Below the pieces are notes generated by a model. That model ran no database searches. It worked only from the letters and a program-made list of their open reading frames with translations, and was not told the origin of the DNA. From NCBI GenBank assembly GCA_028281325.1, contig JANQKC010000018.1, positions 62,001-126,000 of the forward strand: a stretch of DNA of 64,000 nt. The letters run 5' to 3'. The DNA comes from Alphaproteobacteria bacterium (GTDB lineage: Bacteria > Pseudomonadota > Alphaproteobacteria > UBA8366). The position numbers and the translations under genes were made by a program. Below are positions 28,401 to 40,297 of the stretch, piece after piece; within the stretch, counting starts at the first letter, position 1, and every line of letters starts with the position of its first letter.

Positions 28401-29072
28401 ATGACACGTGTGGGGCGCTTGGCCTTGGTGGGCTTGGTGGTGTTGCTGGCGTTTCCGGCTTGGGCGAAGGACCGCGCCGGGTTCTACACCGGCCTGCGTT
28501 TGGTAGGATCGGTCGCCGACCTGAACGACGAACAGACGACGGGCTTCAACGGTCCGTTGATCACCAACAACGGATCGGACCTTGTCGGCGGCGGCGGCGG
28601 CGTGTTCGGCTATCGTTGGGGCCGTTTTCCGTTCCGGACGGAAATTGAAGTCGCGCACCGGGTGCGGTTCGACTGGGACGCGCGCGATGGCGGGCCGCCG
28701 CAGATCGGTTACGAGAACAACCTCGACAGCACCAATGTGCTGTTCAACATGCTGTTGGAATATCGCAATCTCAGCGATTTCACGCCGTTCCTCGGCGGCA
28801 CGGTCGGCTGGTCGCGCAACAATTCGGAAATGCGGCGGACCGTCATCGCGACCAACACCACGATCTCCCAAAGCACGGTGGTCAATAACGTCGCCTGGGG
28901 CGTCATGATGGGGGTCGACTGGGGATTCGGCGAAAAATGGTCCGCCGAATTCGCCTACCGCTACATCAATCTCGGCGAGGTGGATAGCGGCGTCTTTCCC
29001 GCCGGCGACCGGTTGAAGGCCGACGAATACGTGTCGCACGATATTTTGATTTCCGTCCTGTACAAATGGTGA
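28401..29072 (+). CDS. Outer-membrane beta-barrel protein
   Basis: A 223-residue protein with a Sec signal peptide (hydrophobic LALVGLVVLLAFPAWA, cleavage after AWA) followed by alternating amphipathic strands typical of a small eight-stranded barrel: FYTGLRLVGSVADLND, GGGGGVFGYRWGRF, FTPFLGGTVGWSRNN, WGVMMGVDWGF, SAEFAYRYINLGEV. The last residues HDILISVLYKW end in an aromatic, the usual outer-membrane insertion signal. Resembles the porin-family/OmpA-like barrels of alphaproteobacteria (P44/Msp2 type); cargo or role unknown. It is followed by a terminator hairpin. Confidence 0.8.
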   Translation: MTRVGRLALVGLVVLLAFPAWAKDRAGFYTGLRLVGSVADLNDEQTTGFNGPLITNNGSDLVGGGGGVFGYRWGRFPFRTEIEVAHRVRFDWDARDGGPPQIGYENNLDSTNVLFNMLLEYRNLSDFTPFLGGTVGWSRNNSEMRRTVIATNTTISQSTVVNNVAWGVMMGVDWGFGEKWSAEFAYRYINLGEVDSGVFPAGDRLKADEYVSHDILISVLYKW

Positions 29073-29075
29073 TAT

Positions 29076-29104
29076 CCGACAGCGCGCCCGCTGCCGGTTT
29101 TCTT
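29076..29104 (+). terminator. Rho-independent terminator after the barrel protein
   Basis: CCGACAGCG and CGCTGCCGG pair with one A.C mismatch around GCCC, and TTTTCTT follows, four bases after the stop codon at 29072. Confidence 0.65.
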
Positions 29105-29160
29105 GATAGGCGTTCGGCCAGGTTGCGGGCAGACTACGAAAGCAGCTGACCCCGGGAATC

Positions 29161-30291
29161 ATGGTCGACGGCCCCCTTTTTGCGTATCGCGCACTTCGGC
29201 GCGCGGGTGATCTTCAGCCCGATCCGATGCAGGAGCTTGCGGCGGAAAAGCTGCAAAGCCTGTTCAAGGCGCTGTCCGGCTACGAACCGGCAAGCGGCAC
29301 GCGGGGCTGGGCGGCGCGCCTCGGGTTGGGGCGTCGTCCCGAGGAACCGCCTCAAGGGCTCTACATCTACGGGCCGGTGGGACGCGGCAAATCCATGCTC
29401 ATGGATTTGTTCTTCGATCACGCGCCGGTCGAGAAAAGGCGGCGCGTGCATTTCCACGAATTCATGATCGAGGTGCATGATTCGGTTCATGTCTGGCGTC
29501 AGGATTCCAAGAAGAAGAACGATCGCGACCCGTTGCCGCAGATCGCCGCCGATATCGCGTCGGAGACGTGGCTGCTCTGTTTCGATGAATTCCACGTGAC
29601 GAATATTGCCGATGCGATGATCCTAGGCCGGTTGTTCACCTCGCTGTTCGAGCAAGGCGTCGTCGTGGTGACGACATCCAACTTCGCGCCGGACGATCTG
29701 TACAAGGATGGGTTGCAGCGCGCGCGATTCCTGCCGTTCATCGATCTGTTGAAGGACAAGCTCGATTGCCTGGAACTGGCGTCGCCGACCGATTACCGGC
29801 TGGCGCGGCTCAAGGCGATGCGCGTCTTCCATTCCCCATTGGGCGCCGCCTCCAAGCGCAGCCTTGAGCAGGTCTTCGCCGATTTGACCGAAGGCGCGGA
29901 CAGCGGCGCGGAAGGGATTACGGTCAAAGGGCGGACCGTCCCGGTGCCGCGCGCGGCCCGGGGCGTCGCCTGTTTCACCTTCGACGCCTTGTGCGGACAG
30001 CCGCTGGGCGCCGAGGATTACATTACGATCGCGCGGCGTTATCATACGATCATTCTGGACGGGGTGCCGCGCCTGTCCGAGGATCGGCGCAACGAAGCGA
30101 AGCGGTTCATGATCCTGATCGATGCGTTATACGAGCATAAGGTGAATCTGGTCATGGCGTCCGACGCGCCGCCGAACGATCTGTACCGAGGGGAGACGCA
30201 TGCCTTCGAATTCGAGCGGACGATCAGCCGGCTGATGGAAATGCAGTCGACCGACTATCTCGAATCGGATCATCGCGAAACCGCCGAATGA
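29161..30291 (+). CDS. zapE: Cell division protein ZapE (AFG1-family ATPase)
   Basis: AAA-type ATPase of the AFG1/LACE1 family; in E. coli ZapE associates with FtsZ rings. The P-loop is YGPVGRGKSMLMDLFF (about residues 62-77), Walker B is LLCFDEFHVTNIADAMI, and VVVTTSNFAPDDLYKDGLQR and FDALCGQPLGAEDY are family signatures. Length 376 residues. Its position between the sdh and mdh-suc genes is common in alphaproteobacteria. The stop overlaps the next gene (ATGA). Confidence 0.92.
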   Translation: MVDGPLFAYRALRRAGDLQPDPMQELAAEKLQSLFKALSGYEPASGTRGWAARLGLGRRPEEPPQGLYIYGPVGRGKSMLMDLFFDHAPVEKRRRVHFHEFMIEVHDSVHVWRQDSKKKNDRDPLPQIAADIASETWLLCFDEFHVTNIADAMILGRLFTSLFEQGVVVVTTSNFAPDDLYKDGLQRARFLPFIDLLKDKLDCLELASPTDYRLARLKAMRVFHSPLGAASKRSLEQVFADLTEGADSGAEGITVKGRTVPVPRAARGVACFTFDALCGQPLGAEDYITIARRYHTIILDGVPRLSEDRRNEAKRFMILIDALYEHKVNLVMASDAPPNDLYRGETHAFEFERTISRLMEMQSTDYLESDHRETAE

Positions 30292-30749
30292 GTGAGTTCC
30301 AACCGCCCGAGGGCGAAACCGAAGTCATCCTTCCGTCCGTTCTTCAAAACGGATTCCTGGCGCTTGGGTGTCTGCTGGCGGCCGGCATCATGTTCAGGGT
30401 CGATCCGGCGCAGGTCGAGGCCGCTGTCTACATGGGCGGCTTTTTCGTCTTCGGCGCGTTTGTCATCATGGCGGTGCATCTGCCGGGGTCGACCGGCATT
30501 TGGATCGACCGGGACGGATTCCTGATACGTGACATGTACAAGGCGGAGCGCTACGACTGGGACAAGGTCGGCCCTTTCATCATCAGCCGGAAACTGTTCG
30601 GCAGAGGAATCGAGTTCGCCTACCGCCCGGCGGAAGGCGAGCCGCTTCAGGTGCGGTCGCTGCCGCGCGGTCTCGGCGGCAAGCCGCGGCATCTCGCGAA
30701 ACGCATGAATGATTGGCTTGCGTGGGCCGGCGGTGGAATCCAGGAATAG
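30288..30749 (+). CDS. Two-helix membrane protein with PH-like tail, unknown function
   Basis: A 153-residue protein with two membrane segments at about residues 22-39 and 48-66 (FLALGCLLAAGIMF and GGFFVFGAFVIMAVHL) and a cytoplasmic part with GIWIDRDGFLIRDMYKAERY and DWDKVGPFIISRKLFG, resembling the beta-rich pattern of bacterial PH-like domains. No enzyme motif seen. Translationally coupled to zapE by a four-base overlap, so a role at the membrane related to ZapE is possible but unproven. Confidence 0.75.
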   Translation: MSEFQPPEGETEVILPSVLQNGFLALGCLLAAGIMFRVDPAQVEAAVYMGGFFVFGAFVIMAVHLPGSTGIWIDRDGFLIRDMYKAERYDWDKVGPFIISRKLFGRGIEFAYRPAEGEPLQVRSLPRGLGGKPRHLAKRMNDWLAWAGGGIQE

Positions 30750-30794
30750 GTCTTCGGCTTGACGGCCCTTGCCCTGCGTGGCGTTACGCTGTAG

Positions 30795-31868
<1,074 letters not shown>

Positions 31869-32073
31869 CTGTACGCGATGGTTGTAGAGGTAATAATTGG
31901 ATAACGGTTTTCTGCTACCTCTTTACCCGCGTCGGCGGTTGCGCCCACTTGGCACGGTGATAAAGTGACACCAAGTCGCAGGTGGCGGTTTGGCGCCCTT
32001 TGAGTGTGTTCGGTCGTAAGAGGAACCTGTCGAGAAGCAATGCTTCACGATCTTTTGTCGAAAGCAGCTCTTT
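31869..32073. other. Intergenic region upstream of sucC
   Basis: 205 bases between mdh and sucC. AGAGGTA (31886-31892) and TACCTCT (31916-31922) form an inverted repeat with a 23-base spacer. No standard promoter or clear ribosome binding site for sucC stands out, so sucC is possibly read from mdh or initiated weakly. Confidence 0.35.
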
Positions 32074-33270
32074 ATGAACATTCATGAGTATCAGGCCAAG
32101 GGCCTGTTGGAACGCTTCGGGGTCTCCGTGCCGCGAGGCCATGTCGCATTTACCATCGAAGAAGCGGCCAATGCGGCGCGCGAGCTCGGTGGGCCTGTTT
32201 GGGTCGTAAAATCGCAGATCCACGCGGGCGGCCGTGGCGCGGGCAAGTTCAAGGAAGACCCGAACGGCGGCGGCGGTGTTCGCGTGGTCAAATCCATGGA
32301 AGAGGTTAGGGCCAACGCGGATGCGATGCTCGGCGCGACCCTGGTCACGAAGCAGACCGGGCCGGCGGGGAAGGAAGTCCGGCGCATCTACATCGAGGAA
32401 GGCTGCGATATCGCGCGCGAACTGTATCTCGCGATGCTGCTCGATCGGAACACCAGCCGGGTCACCATCGTCGCCTCGACCGAGGGCGGCATGGAGATCG
32501 AAGAGGTTGCGGCCAACACGCCGGAGAAGATCGTGCGCGTGTCCATCGATCCGGCGACCGGGATTTCCGGGTTCCACGCCCGCAAGGTCGCCTTCGCCCT
32601 TGGGCTGGAAGGCCGGCAGGTCTCGGCGGCGGTGCGGCTGCTGATGGGCATGTACCAGGCTTTTGTCGAACTGGACGCCAGCCTCGTCGAGGTCAACCCG
32701 ATGGTCGTCACCGGGGGCGGCGACGTCCTCGCGCTCGACGCGAAGATGAATTTCGACGACAGCGCCCTGTTCCGGCATCCCGATATCGAAGAGTTGCGCG
32801 ATGAAACCGAAGAGGATCCGGCCGAACTCGAAGCCGCCGCGCATGAGCTGAACTACATCAAGCTCGACGGCAGCATCGGCTGTATGGTCAATGGCGCCGG
32901 GCTCGCCATGGCGACGATGGATATCATCAAGCTCTATGGGTCGGAGCCGGCGAACTTCCTGGATGTCGGCGGCAGCGCCACGACGGAACGGGTGACCACC
33001 GCGTTCAAGATCATCCTGTCCGACGACAACGTCGAAGGCATCCTGGTCAACATCTTCGGCGGAATCATGCGCTGCGACATTATCGCCGAGGGCGTGGTCG
33101 CTGCGGCCAAGGAGGTCAGCCTGGCGGTGCCGCTGGTGGTGCGGCTCGAAGGGACGAATGTGGATTTGGGCAAGAAGATCATGGCCGAGTCCGGCCTGCC
33201 GATCATCTCCGCCGACAATCTTGCAGATGCGGCGGAAAAGATCGTCGCCGCGGTGAAGGAGGCGGGCTGA
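32074..33270 (+). CDS. sucC: Succinyl-CoA synthetase beta subunit (ADP-forming type)
   Basis: Makes ATP or GTP from succinyl-CoA in the TCA cycle together with SucD. The 398-residue ATP-grasp protein begins [33 protein letters not shown] is the nucleotide-binding stretch; EVNPMVVTG and [17 protein letters not shown] carry Mg2+ and the CoA/phosphate contacts; [11 protein letters not shown] follows. Its stop codon overlaps the sucD start by one base (TGATG). Confidence 0.97.
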   Translation: MNIHEYQAKGLLERFGVSVPRGHVAFTIEEAANAARELGGPVWVVKSQIHAGGRGAGKFKEDPNGGGGVRVVKSMEEVRANADAMLGATLVTKQTGPAGKEVRRIYIEEGCDIARELYLAMLLDRNTSRVTIVASTEGGMEIEEVAANTPEKIVRVSIDPATGISGFHARKVAFALGLEGRQVSAAVRLLMGMYQAFVELDASLVEVNPMVVTGGGDVLALDAKMNFDDSALFRHPDIEELRDETEEDPAELEAAAHELNYIKLDGSIGCMVNGAGLAMATMDIIKLYGSEPANFLDVGGSATTERVTTAFKIILSDDNVEGILVNIFGGIMRCDIIAEGVVAAAKEVSLAVPLVVRLEGTNVDLGKKIMAESGLPIISADNLADAAEKIVAAVKEAG

Positions 33271-34145
33271 TGGCGGTTCTGGTCAACAAAGATACGAAGG
33301 TTATCTGTCAGGGCTTTACCGGGGCGCAAGGCAGTTTCCACTCGGAACAGGCGATCGCCTACGGTACGAACATGGTCGGCGGCGTGACCCCCGGTAAGGG
33401 CGGCACGACGCATCTCGACCTGCCGGTGTTCGACACGGTCGCCGACGCGGTCGAGAAGGTCGGCGCGGACGCGACGTCGATCTATGTGCCGCCGCCTTTC
33501 GCGGCCGACGCGATTCTGGAGGCGATCGACGCGGAAATTCCCCTGATCGTGTGCATCACCGAAGGCATTCCCGTCCTCGACATGATCAAGGTGAAACGGG
33601 CGCTGGAAACATCGCCGTGCCGCCTGATCGGTCCGAACTGTCCGGGCGTGATCACGCCGGACGAATGCAAGATCGGCATCATGCCGGGCCATATCCACAA
33701 GCGCGGGATCATCGGCGTGGTGTCGCGCTCGGGCACGCTGACCTATGAAGCCGTGGCGCAGACCACGGTGACCGGTCTCGGTCAGACGAGTTGCATCGGC
33801 ATCGGCGGCGATCCCGTGAACGGCACGAATTTCGTCGAGAGTCTGGAAATGTTCGTCGCCGACGACGAAACCCAAGGCATCATCATGATCGGCGAGATCG
33901 GCGGCGACGCCGAGGTGCAGGGCGCCGAATTCATCAAGTCTTCCGGCACCAAGAAACCGGTCGTCGGCTTCATCGCGGGCAAGACCGCCCCGCCGGGCCG
34001 CCGCATGGGCCATGCGGGCGCGGTGATTTCCGGCGGCAAGGATACGGCCGACCACAAGATCGAAGCGCTGCGCAGCGCAGGCATCCATGTCGCGGACAGC
34101 CCGGCCGAGCTGGGTACGACGATGTTGACGGCAATGAAGGGATAA
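33270..34145 (+). CDS. sucD: Succinyl-CoA synthetase alpha subunit
   Basis: CoA-binding and phospho-histidine subunit, 291 residues. [16 protein letters not shown] is the CoA-binding Rossmann part, [20 protein letters not shown] is conserved, and the phosphorylated His is in [14 protein letters not shown] (about residue 249). Coupled to sucC by a one-base overlap and followed by sucA 91 bases later. Confidence 0.97.
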   Translation: MAVLVNKDTKVICQGFTGAQGSFHSEQAIAYGTNMVGGVTPGKGGTTHLDLPVFDTVADAVEKVGADATSIYVPPPFAADAILEAIDAEIPLIVCITEGIPVLDMIKVKRALETSPCRLIGPNCPGVITPDECKIGIMPGHIHKRGIIGVVSRSGTLTYEAVAQTTVTGLGQTSCIGIGGDPVNGTNFVESLEMFVADDETQGIIMIGEIGGDAEVQGAEFIKSSGTKKPVVGFIAGKTAPPGRRMGHAGAVISGGKDTADHKIEALRSAGIHVADSPAELGTTMLTAMKG

Positions 34146-34236
34146 CGGCGCGACGATCATCGTTACGACTGTGACGCGCGCCATACACTAGCTGCCGCTC
34201 GTCTCGAATGCCGGGCGGACACCCAAGGGGGGTGAC

Positions 34237-37182
34237 ATGGCATCTTATCAAGGCGAAAGCTCCTTTCTGTTCGGCGCTAACGAGACCTATATCGCGGAAC
34301 TCTACGCCCGGTTCCTGAGCGATCCGGGGTCGGTCGACGAGAGCTGGAGCGACGTCTTCAACAACCTCAACGACGACGGCAAGGCGATGCTCGAAGAGCT
34401 GCGCGGGGCGAGCTGGGCGCCGCGTCAGACCACGGTCATCGGCACCAACGGCGCCGCGCCGACGATGTCCGACGCCAGTGTCGGCGTTGCGACCCCGCCG
34501 CCGGCACAAGCGGGCGCGGCGGTGCCCGGCGTCAGCGCCGAGCAGGTCCGCCAGGCGACGATGGATTCGATCCGGGCGTTGATGCTGATCCGCGCTTATC
34601 GCGTGCGCGGCCATATCGAAGCCGATCTCGATCCGCTGCATCTTCAAAAGCCGGAACCGCATCCCGAACTCGACCCCAAGACCTATGGTTTCACCGATGC
34701 CGATTGGGACCGCCCGATCTTCATCAACTACGTGCTCGGCCTCGAATCCGCGACGCTGCGCGAAATCGTGTCGATCTTGCGCGCGACCTATTGCGGGTCG
34801 ATCGGCGTCGAGTTCATGCACAAGCAGGAGCCGGACGAGAAGTCCTGGATCCAGGAACGCATCGAGAGCATCCGCAATCAAACCGACTTCACCGATCTCG
34901 GCAAGAAGACCATCCTGGAGCGCCTGACGCAGGCCGAAGTCTTCGAACAGTATCTCGACCGTAAATACACCGGCACGAAACGCTTCGGGCTCGATGGCGG
35001 CGAATCGGCGGTTCCGGTGATCGAACAGATTCTCAAGCGCGGCAGCCAATTGGGGCTGCAGGAAATGGTCATCGGCATGCCGCATCGCGGCCGGCTGAAC
35101 ATCCTGGCCAGCATCATGCACAAGCCCTACCGGGCGATTTTTTCGGAATTCCAGGGCAACCCGGCGAACCCCGAAGACATCCAGGGTTCCGGTGACGTGA
35201 AATACCATCTCGGCACCTCGGCCGACCGCGAGTTCGATGGTAAGATGGTGCATCTGTCGCTCAGCCCGAATCCCAGTCATCTGGAAGCGGTGAACACGGT
35301 CGTGCTCGGCCGCGTGCGCGCCAAGCAGCAGCAGATGGGCGATGCCGACCGCGAGAAGGTGATGGGCTTGTTGATGCATGGCGATGCGGCCTTCGCCGGC
35401 CAGGGCATCGTCGCCGAGACGCTCGACCTGTCGCAGCTCCGCGGGTACCGCACCGGCGGGACGATCCATCTGATCGTCAACAATCAGATCGGGTTCACCA
35501 CGATGCCGTCCTACTCGCGGTCGTCGCCCTATTGTTCGGATGTGGCGAAGACCATCGGCGCGCCGATCCTGCATGTGAACGGCGACGATCCGGAAGCCTG
35601 CGTGCATGCGGCGCGGATCGCGATTGAGTATCGCCAGAAGTTTAAGAAGGATGTGGTCGTCGATCTCATCTGCTATCGGCGGCATGGCCACAACGAAGGC
35701 GACGAGCCCGCGTTCACGCAGCCGCTGATGTATCAGAAGATTCAGGATCATGAGACGACCCTGGCGATCTACGCCAAACGCTTGGAAGACCAGAAACTCA
35801 TCGAGCCCGGTGAAGTCGACAAGATGTCCGAGGAATTCCGCGCCTTTCTCGATCAGGAATTCGAGGCGGGGTCGTCCTACAAGCCGAACAAGGCCGACTG
35901 GCTCGAAGGGAAGTGGTCGGGGTTGGGCGTTGCCTCAGGAGACGACCGGCGCGGCAATACGGCGGCGCCGTTCGATTTGCTGAGAGAGGTCGGTTCCGCG
36001 ATTTCCGAGGTGCCGCTGAATATTGACGTTCATTCCCGGCTGGTGCGGCAGCTCAAGGCGAAACGCAAGGCGATCGACAGCGGCGAGGGCATCGATTGGG
36101 CGACCGCCGAGGCGCTGGCTCTCGGTACGCTCCTCTGTGAATCGACGCCGGTGCGGTTTTCCGGCGAGGACTCGATCCGCGGCACCTTCAGCCAACGTCA
36201 CGCCGCCTTGATCGACCAGACCACGGAAGAACGTTATATGCCGTTGCGGAATATTCGCTTCGGCCAGGCGCCTTTCGAAATCATCGACAGCCCGCTGTCC
36301 GAATTCGGCGTGCTCGGCTTCGAGTACGGCTACAGTCTGGCGGAACCGCATGCGCTCGTGCTGTGGGAGGCGCAGTTCGGCGATTTCGCCAACGGCGCGC
36401 AGGTCATCATCGATCAGTTCATCTCGTCGGGCGAATCGAAATGGTTGCGCATGAGCGGCCTGGTGATGCTTTTGCCGCACGGCTACGAAGGGCAGGGGCC
36501 GGAGCATAGTTCGGCGCGGCTCGAACGATATCTTCAACTCTGCGCCGAGGACAACATGCAGGTCGCCAACTGCACCAGCCCGGCAAACTATTTCCATATC
36601 CTGCGCCGGCAGATTCGCCGCAACTTCCGCAAGCCGTTGATCATGATGACGCCGAAGTCGCTGCTGCGGCACAAACGCTGCGTGTCGACGCTGGCGGAGA
36701 TGGGCCCGAACACCAGCTTCCATCGCGTGCTGGGCGATCATGCCGACGGTACCGGCGCCTTGGCGGAGGACGACGCCATCAAGCGTGTCGTGCTGTGCTC
36801 GGGCAAGGTCTATTACGACCTGCTGGAGGCGCGCGACGCGGCGGAGATCAAGGATGTCTACCTGATGCGTCTCGAACAGCTCTATCCGTATCCGGAAAAG
36901 GCTTTGGTCCCGGAATTGAAACGGTTCAAGAATGCCGAGCTGGTCTGGTGCCAGGAAGAGCCGAAGAACATGGGCGGCTGGACATTCGTCGATCCGTATC
37001 TGGAAGAAACCTTGAGCAAGGTCGAAATGAAGAACGGCCGGGCGATCTATGTCGGGCGCGAGGCCGCGGCGTCGCCGGCGACCGGCCTTGCCCGCCGTCA
37101 TGCGCAACAGCAGGAAGCGCTGGTCACCGAAGCGATTACCGTGGCGTCCGGGTCCGGCGCCCCAGCGAACAAGAGCAAGTGA
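34237..37182 (+). CDS. sucA: 2-oxoglutarate dehydrogenase E1 component
   Basis: Thiamine-diphosphate decarboxylase of the 2-oxoglutarate dehydrogenase complex, 981 residues. The N-terminal segment ([20 protein letters not shown]) is the part that contacts E2. ThDP and Mg2+ binding is in [20 protein letters not shown], followed by VNNQIGFTT; the pyrimidine part lies around [40 protein letters not shown] is a family signature. AAGGGGGG lies before the ATG. Upstream gene sucD and downstream sucB complete the pathway step. Confidence 0.97.
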   Translation: MASYQGESSFLFGANETYIAELYARFLSDPGSVDESWSDVFNNLNDDGKAMLEELRGASWAPRQTTVIGTNGAAPTMSDASVGVATPPPAQAGAAVPGVSAEQVRQATMDSIRALMLIRAYRVRGHIEADLDPLHLQKPEPHPELDPKTYGFTDADWDRPIFINYVLGLESATLREIVSILRATYCGSIGVEFMHKQEPDEKSWIQERIESIRNQTDFTDLGKKTILERLTQAEVFEQYLDRKYTGTKRFGLDGGESAVPVIEQILKRGSQLGLQEMVIGMPHRGRLNILASIMHKPYRAIFSEFQGNPANPEDIQGSGDVKYHLGTSADREFDGKMVHLSLSPNPSHLEAVNTVVLGRVRAKQQQMGDADREKVMGLLMHGDAAFAGQGIVAETLDLSQLRGYRTGGTIHLIVNNQIGFTTMPSYSRSSPYCSDVAKTIGAPILHVNGDDPEACVHAARIAIEYRQKFKKDVVVDLICYRRHGHNEGDEPAFTQPLMYQKIQDHETTLAIYAKRLEDQKLIEPGEVDKMSEEFRAFLDQEFEAGSSYKPNKADWLEGKWSGLGVASGDDRRGNTAAPFDLLREVGSAISEVPLNIDVHSRLVRQLKAKRKAIDSGEGIDWATAEALALGTLLCESTPVRFSGEDSIRGTFSQRHAALIDQTTEERYMPLRNIRFGQAPFEIIDSPLSEFGVLGFEYGYSLAEPHALVLWEAQFGDFANGAQVIIDQFISSGESKWLRMSGLVMLLPHGYEGQGPEHSSARLERYLQLCAEDNMQVANCTSPANYFHILRRQIRRNFRKPLIMMTPKSLLRHKRCVSTLAEMGPNTSFHRVLGDHADGTGALAEDDAIKRVVLCSGKVYYDLLEARDAAEIKDVYLMRLEQLYPYPEKALVPELKRFKNAELVWCQEEPKNMGGWTFVDPYLEETLSKVEMKNGRAIYVGREAAASPATGLARRHAQQQEALVTEAITVASGSGAPANKSK

Positions 37183-37228
37183 GTTCAGCCGGCCCCATGG
37201 GCGTTCCGGCAAACGGAGGCAGTACAGA

Positions 37229-38878
37229 ATGACGGTTCAAATTACGGTTCCCGTGCTTGGCGAGTCGGTTACCGAGGCCACCGTCGCCAAATGGCTCAAG
37301 CAGGTCGGCGATACGGTCGAAGCGGACGAACCCATCGTCGAATTGGAAACCGACAAGGTGTCGCTCGAAGTGCCCGCGCCGTCGGCCGGCGTGATCACCG
37401 AAATCCTGGTGGAAGACGGCACCGATGTGGCCGTCGGCGCTGTCCTCGGCAGCGTGGACGAGAATGGCGCGGGTGCCGCGCCGAAACCGGCCGCGGCGCC
37501 CGAACCCGCACCTGAGCCCGCCGCGCCGCAACCGGCTGCCGCCCCTGCCGAACCGGCGCCTGAACCGGCCGCCGCGCCTGCCGCGACCGTCGGCGGAACA
37601 TCGGTCGAGGTGGTGGTTCCCGCGGTCGGCGAATCCGTCACCGAAGGCACGATCGCGAAATGGCTCAAGCAGGTCGGCGAGGCCGTCGCCGTGGATGACC
37701 CGCTGGTCGAGTTGGAAACCGATAAGGCGTCGGTTGAAATCCCGTCGACCGTCGCCGGGACGCTGACGGAAATCCGCGTCGAGGAAGGCGCGGATGTGGA
37801 GGTCGGCACCGTTATCGCCGTGATCGGCGAAGGGGCCGCCGCGGCGTCGCAACCGGCCGCGGCGCCTGCGGCGCAGGAAGCCGCCCCCGCCGCCGCGTCT
37901 GCGCCCGCAGGGGGCAATTCCGCGTTGTCGCCGGCGGTGCGCAAGCTGATCGAGGACAATAAACTCGACCCGGCCGCGATCACGCCGACCGGTCCGAAAG
38001 GACAACTGACCAAGGGCGACGTGCTGGCCTTCATCGAAGGCGGCGGCAAGCCGGCCGCCGCGCCCGCCCCCGCCCCCGCCGCGCAACCCGCAAAGCCGGC
38101 CGCGGCTCCCGCCGCCGCGCCGGCGCCGGCGCCGACCATCGTGCCGGCGAGCGAGCTGCCGCCTCGGCCGGAAGATGCGCGCGGCGAGGAACGCGTCCGC
38201 ATGACGCGTCTGCGCCAACGCATCGCGCAGCGCCTGAAGGAGGCGCAGAACACCGCCGCCATGCTGACCACCTATAACGAGGTGCAGATGGATTCGCTGA
38301 TGGCGCTGCGGTCGGAATACCGCGACGCCTTCGAGAAGAAGCACGGCGTGCGGCTCGGCTTCCTGTCCTTCTTCGTGAAGGCGGCGATCATCGCGCTCAA
38401 GGAAATCCCGGCGGTCAACGCCGAGATCCACGGCGACGAGATCATCTACAAGAATTACTATGACATCGGCGTCGCCGTCGGCACGCCGCAGGGTCTCGTC
38501 GTGCCGGTGGTGCGCGATGCCGACCAGATGAGCTTCGCCGAGATCGAAGGCACGATCGCCGAATACGGCCGCCGCGCCCGCGACGGCAAGCTGACGGTGG
38601 CCGAGATGACCGGCGGCACCTTCACCATCTCGAACGGCGGCGTCTACGGATCGCTGATGTCGATGCCGATCCTCAACCCGCCGCAGTCGGGTATCCTCGG
38701 TATGCACAAGATACAGAAACGGCCGATGGTGATCGGCGACGAGATCAAGGTCGCCAACATGATGTATCTCGCCATGAGCTACGACCACCGGATCGTCGAC
38801 GGCCGCGAGGCGGTGACCTTCCTGGTGCGCATGAAGGAAGTCCTGGAGGATCCGCAGCGCCTGCTGATCGACGTCTAG
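37229..38878 (+). CDS. sucB: 2-oxoglutarate dehydrogenase E2 (dihydrolipoyl succinyltransferase) with two lipoyl domains
   Basis: Succinyl transfer subunit of the complex, 549 residues, longer than the usual 400-420 because it has two lipoyl domains: residues 1-78 with the lipoyl lysine at 43 and about 125-200 with the lysine at 166, both in ELETDK. Ala/Pro/Glu linkers join them to a peripheral-subunit-binding domain ([20 protein letters not shown], about 232-270) and the catalytic domain (about 320-549) with the HxxxD motif in [12 protein letters not shown]. The GXXXXS-type E2 sequence and position after sucA support SucB rather than AceF. ATG 37229 has GGAGG eight bases upstream; the frame upstream overlaps sucA and is a shadow. 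It is intact. Confidence 0.95.
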   Translation: MTVQITVPVLGESVTEATVAKWLKQVGDTVEADEPIVELETDKVSLEVPAPSAGVITEILVEDGTDVAVGAVLGSVDENGAGAAPKPAAAPEPAPEPAAPQPAAAPAEPAPEPAAAPAATVGGTSVEVVVPAVGESVTEGTIAKWLKQVGEAVAVDDPLVELETDKASVEIPSTVAGTLTEIRVEEGADVEVGTVIAVIGEGAAAASQPAAAPAAQEAAPAAASAPAGGNSALSPAVRKLIEDNKLDPAAITPTGPKGQLTKGDVLAFIEGGGKPAAAPAPAPAAQPAKPAAAPAAAPAPAPTIVPASELPPRPEDARGEERVRMTRLRQRIAQRLKEAQNTAAMLTTYNEVQMDSLMALRSEYRDAFEKKHGVRLGFLSFFVKAAIIALKEIPAVNAEIHGDEIIYKNYYDIGVAVGTPQGLVVPVVRDADQMSFAEIEGTIAEYGRRARDGKLTVAEMTGGTFTISNGGVYGSLMSMPILNPPQSGILGMHKIQKRPMVIGDEIKVANMMYLAMSYDHRIVDGREAVTFLVRMKEVLEDPQRLLIDV

Positions 38879-38917
38879 CACCGATCGGCATCATCGGCGA
38901 CGGGACGGATCGTTATC

Positions 38918-39021
38918 CTTCGAGCCGCCGCCGGCGGCGGCTCCTTCAGGATAAGGCGACCGCTTGATATCGGAAATCCACCTCATGCTGAGGAGGGCCG
39001 ATAGGCCCGTCTCGAAGCATG
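38918..39021. repeat. Inverted pair of REP-like palindromes
   Basis: Two head-to-head units related to those in 2371-2523. Unit one (38918-38952) has CTTCGAG, the core CCGCCGCCGGCGGCGG and CTCCTTCAGGAT; unit two (38981-39021) has CCTCATGCTGAGGA, core GGGCCGATAGGCCC and GTCTCGAAGCATG. Flanks are conserved while the cores differ but remain self-complementary. It lies between the convergent stops of sucB and the CoA-transferase, where it may end transcription from both sides. Confidence 0.65.
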
Positions 39022-39051
39022 CGATATCAGCCTCCGCTGTCGTGGCGGAGC

Positions 39052-40275
39052 CTATATCACGCCCGAGTCCGAAAGCGCCGTAAGCCGCTCGTCGTCGATC
39101 CCCAATAACCTGCCGTAGACGTCCGCGTTATGCGCGCCGACCGCCGGGCCGAGCCAATCGATGCCGCCGGGGGTCGCGCTCATGCGCGGCACCACATTCT
39201 GCACCGCCACTTCGCCGGCGCGTTCGTCCTGGACCATCACGATGTTGTCGCGTGCGGCGTATTGCGGGTCCTCGAAGATTTCGTCGATCGCCGCGACCAT
39301 GCCGCACGGCACCTGCGCCGCCTCGCATTCGCCCAGGACCTCGTCGCGGGTGCGGCCGCTGGTCCAGTGGGTGACCATCGCGTCGACCTCGTCGCGCCGT
39401 TCGTCGCGTTGCGGGAAGGTGCCGAACTCGCCGTCGCCGGCTACCTCCGGGCGGCCGATCAGACCGGCGAGGCGTTCGAAGATCTTGTCGCTGGTGCACG
39501 CGATGGCGACCCAGCGGCCGTCCTTTGTCGGGTAGTGGCTGTGCGGCACCGCGTTCTTCATCGCCGGGCCCATGCGTTGGCGGATGAAGCCGTTGGCGTG
39601 GAAGGCGCAGGGCAACTCGTCGAGGAAACGGAAGATCGGCTCGTACAGGCCGATGTCGATCATCTGGCCTTCGCCGGTAATCTCGCGCGCGCGCAGCGCC
39701 ATCATCGCGCCGTATGCCCCGTAGAGCCCGGCGAGATAGTCGGGGATCGTGGGGGAGCCCGGCGTCGCGGGCGGCCGGTCCGGGTCGCCCGCCAGGAAGG
39801 ACAGCCCGCCGAAGGCGTTGGCGATCCGCCCGAAGCCGGGCCGACCCTTGTAGGGACCGGTCTGGCCGTAGCCGGTGATGCGCACCATCACGAGTTTCGG
39901 GTTGTGCTTCTGCAGCGCTTCCCAGCCCAGGCCCCAGCCTTCCAGCGTGCCGGGCTGGAAATTCTCGATCAGCACGTCGGACTTGGCGACCAACTGGCGC
40001 AGGATGTCTGCGCCCTCCGGGGTGCGTAGGTCGAGGGTGACCGACTTCTTGTTGCGCGCCTCGCTGAGCCAGACCAGCGTGTCGCCGCAGTCGGTCGGCG
40101 TGCCGAACCGGCGCAGGGCGTCGCCGACGCGCGGCATCTCCACCTTGATGACCTCCGCGCCGAACTCGGCCAACTGCGTCGCGGCGAACGGCCCGGCGAG
40201 GAAGGCGGCGACGTCGAGCACGCGCAGCCCTTCCAGCGGTTTCGAGAGGGACGGTGTATCGGTCGGGGGTGTCAT
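39052..40275 (-). CDS. CaiB/BaiF (family III) CoA-transferase
   Basis: A 407-residue class III CoA-transferase that moves CoA between carboxylic acids through an aspartyl-CoA intermediate. Family segments: PLEGLRVLDVAAFLAGPFAA, AEVIKVEMPRVGDALR, RNKKSVTLDLRTPEG, and the catalytic Asp in PTIPDYLAGLYGAYG. EFGAEVIKVE and SDVLIENFQPGTLE are typical. Substrates in this family (formate, carnitine, succinate, citramalate, itaconate and others) cannot be told apart by eye. It forms a two-gene unit with the CitE-like gene upstream (22-base gap), which suggests CoA activation followed by C-C cleavage or hydrolysis of a malyl-CoA-type acid. The unit is inserted, on the opposite strand, between sucB and lpdA. 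Confidence 0.9.
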   Translation of the reverse strand: MTPPTDTPSLSKPLEGLRVLDVAAFLAGPFAATQLAEFGAEVIKVEMPRVGDALRRFGTPTDCGDTLVWLSEARNKKSVTLDLRTPEGADILRQLVAKSDVLIENFQPGTLEGWGLGWEALQKHNPKLVMVRITGYGQTGPYKGRPGFGRIANAFGGLSFLAGDPDRPPATPGSPTIPDYLAGLYGAYGAMMALRAREITGEGQMIDIGLYEPIFRFLDELPCAFHANGFIRQRMGPAMKNAVPHSHYPTKDGRWVAIACTSDKIFERLAGLIGRPEVAGDGEFGTFPQRDERRDEVDAMVTHWTSGRTRDEVLGECEAAQVPCGMVAAIDEIFEDPQYAARDNIVMVQDERAGEVAVQNVVPRMSATPGGIDWLGPAVGAHNADVYGRLLGIDDERLTALSDSGVI

Positions 40276-40297
40276 CTTGCCTGATCCTTCTTGTCGT

